Below the pieces are notes generated by a model that saw only the letters and a program-made list of their open reading frames with translations, was not told the DNA's origin and did not search any database. A stretch of 5,244 nt of DNA, taken from positions 1 to 5,244 of the forward strand of contig DJSQ01000222.1 in NCBI GenBank assembly GCA_002438075.1, read 5' to 3'. The position numbers and the translations under genes were made by a program. Position 1 is the stretch's first letter; each line of letters starts with the position of its first letter. The DNA is from Clostridiales bacterium UBA6330. Lineage in GTDB: Bacteria > Bacillota > Clostridia > Oscillospirales > CAG-272. Positions 5,131 to 5,244 of the stretch are shown here, piece by piece.

Positions 5131-5226
5131 GTCCTCTCACGGGTATCAAGAATTCGCCTGTCGGCGCCCTTTAGGGGGACTAAACGCCGCAGGCGTTTGC
5201 TTTGGGATGTCACCCGTTGAGGGGCT
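5131..5226. repeat. Long imperfect inverted repeat (palindromic element candidate)
   Basis: The outer arms pair 5133-5144 (CCTCTCACGGGT) with 5212-5224 (ACCCGTTGAGGGG), 12 pairs with one bulged T. Inner arms pair 5155-5166 (CGCCTGTCGGCG) with 5185-5195 (CGCCGCAGGCG), 11 pairs with one bulge, around an apex CCC-TTTA-GGG (5167-5176). An alternative local hairpin is AAACGCC-GCA-GGCGTTT (5182-5198). There is no T-run, so it is not a standard terminator for the ATPase gene, whose stop is only a few bases upstream. Its form resembles REP/MITE-like intergenic palindromes common in gut Clostridia; copy number cannot be seen from one window. No gene is evident in 5125-5244. Confidence 0.6.
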
Positions 5227-5244
5227 GTATATGTTCGCCCTTAC

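Noticed and set aside
5190..5244. Possible IS200/IS605 end (hairpin plus terminal TTAC)
   Set aside because: A hairpin and a 4-base string at the window edge are too little; no transposase or tnpB sequence is present.

Overview
The window looks like a piece of a moderately high-GC Firmicutes (Clostridia) chromosome, probably an Oscillospiraceae/Ruminococcaceae-type gut bacterium. This is an inference from three things: strong Shine-Dalgarno sites (AAGGAGG, AGGAGG); near-consensus sigma-A promoters with 17-bp spacers, several with an extended TGn -10; and family content (DUF1292 protein, DUF6110-like protein plus a Clostridia-type metal P-type ATPase). The genus cannot be fixed from sequence alone. 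There is no clear sign of phage, transposon or CRISPR genes.

Layout. Bases 26-304 (minus) encode a 92-aa XRE-type repressor, transcribed divergently from an 85-aa two-helix membrane protein (416-673, plus). Their promoters overlap in the AT-rich gap, which also holds a repeated, partly palindromic operator candidate. A perfect-stem terminator (700-730) closes the membrane-protein unit and directly abuts the promoter of hemW (784-1908), a radical-SAM heme chaperone of the HemN/HemW family. A consensus promoter then drives a very acidic DUF1292 protein (1979-2308).

The 362-base gap 2309-2670 is not empty. It contains a GC-rich stretch that folds into a closed, multi-helix RNA (about 2337-2518) followed by a strong terminator (2535-2564), so it is a good candidate for a structured ncRNA of unassigned family. 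A new promoter (2597-2625) then starts a two-gene metal unit: a 104-aa single-pass small protein (2671-2985) and a 694-aa heavy-metal P-type ATPase (3040-5124), separated by a hairpin/terminator whose T-run touches the ATPase ribosome-binding site. The small protein resembles in architecture the mycobacterial PacL (DUF1490) partners of CtpC-type ATPases, and the ATPase carries an unusual F-S-C in place of the C-P-C membrane metal motif. The last 120 bases hold no gene but a roughly 95-nt imperfect inverted repeat (5131-5226) that may be an interspersed palindromic element.

How the genes work together. Only two functional units are convincing: the repressor/membrane-protein pair with shared control DNA, and the small-protein/ATPase metal-export pair. 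hemW, the DUF1292 gene and the ncRNA candidate appear to be independent or readthrough-coupled housekeeping units. The first 25 bases, downstream of the repressor, show nothing I can support.
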